Shown: piece after piece, positions 12,893 through 15,452 of the stretch | How the letters are laid out: every line of letters begins with the position of its first letter | Position numbering within the stretch: position 1 is the first letter of the stretch | NCBI GenBank assembly: GCA_016193165.1 | Contig: JACPST010000089.1 | Location: forward strand, 1 to 15,452 | Reading direction: 5' to 3' | Length of the DNA stretch: 15,452 nucleotides | Source: Deltaproteobacteria bacterium | Lineage (GTDB): Bacteria > Bdellovibrionota > JACOXK01 > 2-02-FULL-40-11 | Made by a program: the position numbers and the translations under genes | Notes under the pieces: generated by a model | What the model saw: the letters and a program-made list of their open reading frames with translations, nothing else | Database searches by the model: none | Told to the model about the DNA's origin: nothing

Positions 12893-14662
12893 ATGAGTAA
12901 TGAAATGATTATTAATGCTACTGATCAAGAATCTCGAGTGGCATTGGTAGAAAAAGGAACCGTCTCAGAGCTCTATATCGAGAGAATTAGGGACAAAGGC
13001 ATTGTTGGAAACGTGTATAAAGGAAAAGTTGTCCGTGTACTTCCAGGAATGCAAGCGGCCTTTGTAGACATTGGTTTAGAAAAAGCAGCGTTTTTATATG
13101 CGGGAGATGTCTATATTTCTGAAAAAACAGGACAGCTTTCCGCGGAACAACTCCATGAGATTGATGATTTAGAAGAAGGTCCGGAAGAAGACGCAGTTCC
13201 TGCTTCTCCTGAGGGATCTGAAGCAGAGCTTAGGGAGGAAGGGACAAAAACATCAGGGCCAGAAGCCTTAGAAAAAGAGCTTCCATCTTTCGACGAAGCT
13301 CTTCCTGGCGAAGCTCCCTCTGGTGCGGCGCTTTCTGTTTCAGAACAAATGCCGAAGGAAGGAGTTCCTGCTTCCCCTGCGCCTCAAAAAGAGTATCCTA
13401 GAGAACATAGAAGATTTCGAGTTTCGCGATATATGCCCCCGCCTAATATTGCTGATCTCCTTAAAGAGGGCCAAGAGATTTTAGTTCAAGTGACGAAAAA
13501 TCCCATCGGAACCAAAGGTGCTCGGTTAACCATGCATTTATCCATTCCAGGCAGAAATTTGGTTTTGATGCCTAGCTTTGGACATGTGGGAGTATCACGA
13601 CGTATTGGATCCGATAAAGAAAGACGACGTTTGAAAGACTTTATTCAAAGTGTTTGTCCTCCTGATGTAGGGGTGATCGTTCGGACGGCGTGTGAAGATA
13701 AAAAACCCAGGGTCATTAAAGCAGACTTAGATTACCTTTTAAAAATTTGGCGTGAAATCGAAAAAGATATGCTGCATGCGCCAGCGCCCTATTTACTCCA
13801 CGAAGAACTTGATATTGTCCTTCGAACGCTTCGAGACATGTTTATCGATGACATTGATCGCATTGTGGTGGATTCCAAAAAAGAACATAAGCAAATTCTT
13901 CGGTTTTTAGAAATCTTTAACCCTGCTTTTAAACGTGTTGTCAAATTTTATAAAGGACGAGAACCGATTTTTGATACTTATGGGATTGAAACAGAAATTA
14001 ATCGGGCGATGGGAAGACGCGTGTGGTTAAAATCCGGAGGCTATATTATTGTAGATCAAGCCGAAGCACTTACTGTTGTGGATGTGAATACCGGACGATA
14101 TGTTGGGAAGAAAAATTTTGAAGATACGATTTTAAAGATTAACTTAGAAGCGGCCCGAGAAATTGCCTATCAGTTGAGACTTCGAAATTGTGGAGGAATT
14201 ATTATTATTGATTTTATTGATATGGAAAGATCCTACCACAGAGAAAAGGTCTATCGGACCTTTGAAGAAGTCCTTCGAAAAGATCGGGCTAAGAACTCTA
14301 TCTTAAAAATTTCAGAATTAGGTTTGATTGAAATGACCCGTAAACGAACTCGAGAAAGTTTGATTCAAACCTTATGTGCTCCCTGTTTTTATTGCGAGGG
14401 GAAGGGATATTTAAAAAATAAACTCTCCATTTGTTATGAAATTTTTAGAGAACTTGCCAAATTTGAGGGAGATGTTGCAGCCAAAGAAATGCATCTTTTT
14501 GTACACCCAGAGATTGCAAAGACTCTAAAAGAGGAAGAGATGGAAGGGCTTTTGAAAATAGAAAAAATGGTCAATAAAAAGATAACCGTCGAGGCTGTCC
14601 CCGATTTTCATATTGAACAATTTGAAATTAAGAGCTGGGTTGAAGAAACAAAAACCGGTTGA
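12893..14662 (+). CDS. rng: Ribonuclease E/G family endoribonuclease
   Basis: Endonuclease for single-stranded A/U-rich RNA, acting in rRNA maturation and mRNA decay. The S1 RNA-binding domain starts at about residue 36 (GIVGNVYKGKVVRVLPGMQAA). It is interrupted at about 75-183 by an acidic, Pro/Glu/Ala-rich insertion and then resumes. The catalytic DNase-I-like domain shows VVDVNTGRYVGKK with metal ligand D397 and IIIIDFIDME with D440 and D443. The zinc-link is CAPCFYCEGKG with C498 and C501. At 589 residues it is RNase G-like in lacking a long C-terminal degradosome scaffold, with the extra length inside the S1 domain. AGGAAGG precedes the ATG. It lies upstream of rplU, a common arrangement, and its stop codon is part of the rplU promoter. 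Confidence 0.93.
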   Translation: MSNEMIINATDQESRVALVEKGTVSELYIERIRDKGIVGNVYKGKVVRVLPGMQAAFVDIGLEKAAFLYAGDVYISEKTGQLSAEQLHEIDDLEEGPEEDAVPASPEGSEAELREEGTKTSGPEALEKELPSFDEALPGEAPSGAALSVSEQMPKEGVPASPAPQKEYPREHRRFRVSRYMPPPNIADLLKEGQEILVQVTKNPIGTKGARLTMHLSIPGRNLVLMPSFGHVGVSRRIGSDKERRRLKDFIQSVCPPDVGVIVRTACEDKKPRVIKADLDYLLKIWREIEKDMLHAPAPYLLHEELDIVLRTLRDMFIDDIDRIVVDSKKEHKQILRFLEIFNPAFKRVVKFYKGREPIFDTYGIETEINRAMGRRVWLKSGGYIIVDQAEALTVVDVNTGRYVGKKNFEDTILKINLEAAREIAYQLRLRNCGGIIIIDFIDMERSYHREKVYRTFEEVLRKDRAKNSILKISELGLIEMTRKRTRESLIQTLCAPCFYCEGKGYLKNKLSICYEIFRELAKFEGDVAAKEMHLFVHPEIAKTLKEEEMEGLLKIEKMVNKKITVEAVPDFHIEQFEIKSWVEETKTG

Positions 14663-14687
14663 CGAATCCGTCAAAACTATCTATAAA
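14659..14687 (+). promoter_or_regulatory. Promoter of rplU-rpmA overlapping the rng stop codon
   Basis: TTGACG (14659-14664) and TATAAA (14682-14687) are spaced by exactly 17 bp. The -35 box contains the rng stop. The expected transcript start near 14694 is about five bases before the rplU ATG at 14699, and there is no Shine-Dalgarno sequence, so rplU mRNA from this promoter would be nearly leaderless. A perfect 6-bp inverted repeat, TTGACG-AATC-CGTCAA (14659-14674), covers the -35 and could be a regulator site or a small hairpin at the end of rng. Confidence 0.6.
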
Positions 14688-14698
14688 ATGAAATCTTT

Positions 14699-15160
14699 AT
14701 GTACGCAGTTATTCAAACAGGATCAAAACAATACAAACTTCAGCCAGGAGATCTCCTAACTGTTGAAAAGTTAGAAGGGACTGTTGGCAACGAAGTTGTT
14801 TTATCCAATGTTCTTTTGGTTCAAGATAAAGAGCTTACCGTTGGAAATCCCACCCTTGAAAAAGCAGGGATTCTTTGCGAAATTATGGCTCAAGGTCGTG
14901 GTCCCAAAGTACTGACGTTTAAGTATAAAAGACGCAAGGGAGCCAGACGTAAAAGAGGACATAGACAAACTTTAACTCTTTTAAAAGTAAAAGAGATTAG
15001 TTTAACAGGGGTGACCACTAAGGCCAAAGCTCCTGCGAAAGAAAAGGCGCCTAAAGTGGCAGCCAAATCTGTGGCAGCAAAAACTGCGGCTCCGAGAGTC
15101 AGAAAAGCAGCTCCTAAGAAAGCGGCTGAACCAAAAGTAACGAAGAAAACAAAGAAGTAA
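14699..15160 (+). CDS. rplU: 50S ribosomal protein bL21 with a basic C-terminal tail
   Basis: The start MYAVIQTGSKQYKLQPGD is the canonical bL21 N-terminus, which fixes the ATG. The globular part runs to about residue 104 and includes KYKRRKGARRKRGHRQ, the rRNA-binding loop with the conserved KRR.. .GHRQ pattern. The usual protein has about 103 residues; here 153, because of a tail of about 48 residues rich in Lys, Ala and Pro (KAPAKEKAPK, KAAPKKAAEP), histone-H1-like and surely disordered. It binds 23S rRNA in the large subunit. Followed by rpmA as in most bacteria, but with an unusually long 137-bp gap filled by an inverted-repeat element. Confidence 0.97.
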   Translation: MYAVIQTGSKQYKLQPGDLLTVEKLEGTVGNEVVLSNVLLVQDKELTVGNPTLEKAGILCEIMAQGRGPKVLTFKYKRRKGARRKRGHRQTLTLLKVKEISLTGVTTKAKAPAKEKAPKVAAKSVAAKTAAPRVRKAAPKKAAEPKVTKKTKK

Positions 15161-15168
15161 GATCGGGG

Positions 15169-15292
15169 ATAATCCCTCAGTTTTGAGGGAAAGACAAGGC
15201 CGCAGGGAGGAGGGCGACGCAGGCGTACTAAGAAGTACGTCGAGGAGCCCGACGACCGAGAACGCGGTATTTCCCCAAAACTGAGGGATTAT
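15169..15292. repeat. 124-bp palindromic (MITE/REP-like) element between rplU and rpmA
   Basis: The ends are near-perfect inverted repeats of 23-24 bases: 15169-15192 and the complement of 15270-15292 share ATAATCCCTCAGTTTTG and differ by about one substitution and one base of length afterwards. The centre has a second inverted repeat, CGTACT-AAGA-AGTACG (15224-15239), almost exactly in the middle. The interior is much more G/C-rich than the surroundings (for example GGAGGAGGGCGACGCAGG at 15205-15222). The left end also folds alone as CCCTCA-GTTT-TGAGGG (15174-15189). It has no coding capacity. The right end places GAGGG (15283-15287) ten bases before the rpmA ATG, the only ribosome-site-like sequence there. 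Non-autonomous mobile repeat most likely; an attenuator or processing hairpin is possible. Confidence 0.75.
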
Positions 15293-15297
15293 AAGTT

Positions 15298-15452
15298 ATG
15301 GCACATAAGAAAGGACAAGGCAGCTCAAGTAACGGCCGAGATAGTCAAGGCCAAAGGCGCGGTGTGAAGCGATTTGGCGGAGAAGTAGTTAAGCCGGGGG
15401 CAATTATTGTGCGCCAATTGGGTAGCCGTATTTATCCTGGATTTAATGTTGG
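15298..15452 (+). CDS. rpmA: 50S ribosomal protein bL27, N-terminal part (cut by window end)
   Basis: The frame from the ATG at 15298 reads [20 protein letters not shown], then [20 protein letters not shown] and [12 protein letters not shown] up to the edge: 51 codons of a protein that normally has about 85. This is the conserved bL27 N-terminus, whose first residues reach the peptidyl-transferase centre; here Ala-His-Lys-Lys follows the initiator Met directly, with no cleavable leader as in Firmicutes. A Shine-Dalgarno sequence is weak (GAGGG, provided by the upstream repeat element). Transcription is presumably from the rplU promoter through that element. Confidence 0.97.
   Translation, partial: MAHKKGQGSSSNGRDSQGQRRGVKRFGGEVVKPGAIIVRQLGSRIYPGFNV

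Noticed and set aside
1..15452. BMC shell genes, CRISPR arrays, tRNA or rRNA genes, transposase or integrase genes, toxin-antitoxin or phage-defence genes
   Set aside because: I looked for these on both strands and found none. In particular no BMC-H or BMC-P protein is present, so the microcompartment idea depends on sequence outside the window.

Overview
The window looks like chromosomal DNA of a free-living, AT-leaning Gram-negative bacterium. The best match is Deltaproteobacteria in the old broad sense (Bdellovibrio-like, Myxococcota-like or an uncultured relative). The reasons are an RNase E/G gene with a long acidic insertion placed directly before rplU and rpmA, secreted fibronectin type III proteins, and a palindromic intergenic element of a kind I recall from such genomes. 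This placement is inference; no rRNA or other marker settles it.

Left part (1-3505). The 3' end of a class II aldolase/adducin-family gene meets, tail to tail and overlapping, a minus-strand salvage unit read tdk > upp > hpt (2279 to 323). It makes dTMP, UMP and IMP/GMP from nucleosides and bases. Next come a degraded or frameshifted reading frame (2344-2611), a plus-strand mgtC/sapB-like membrane gene, and a small minus-strand membrane protein with its own promoter.

Centre (3552-10006). A long minus-strand nucleoside-catabolism operon reads deoC > deoB > deoA > small ORF > nupC > punA > small secreted protein > cdd. A good promoter at 9978-10006 drives it, followed by three TGTC(A/T)GACA palindromes. 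NupC imports nucleosides. Cdd deaminates (deoxy)cytidine. DeoA and PunA release bases and deoxyribose-1-phosphate. DeoB makes deoxyribose-5-phosphate, and DeoC cleaves that to acetaldehyde and glyceraldehyde-3-phosphate. The bases can feed Hpt and Upp.

Right part (10026-15452). Plus strand: acylphosphatase and a PlsC-type acyltransferase (ATGA overlap), a secreted four-domain Fn3 protein, then FmdB-type zinc ribbon > rng > rplU > rpmA (cut by the window end). A 124-bp inverted-repeat element separates rplU from rpmA.

Most notable points: DeoC carries a roughly 60-residue N-terminal extension that begins with an amphipathic helix, and the class II aldolase ends in a similar helix after a polar linker. 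Both look like bacterial-microcompartment encapsulation peptides. This suggests that a deoxynucleoside or sugar-phosphate metabolosome lies partly outside the window. No shell protein is present here, so it remains a hypothesis. Other oddities: deoA seems to need a non-ATG/GTG/TTG start; an unrecognised 53-residue ORF is coupled to nupC by a GTGA overlap; rplU has a promoter only a few bases before its start codon.
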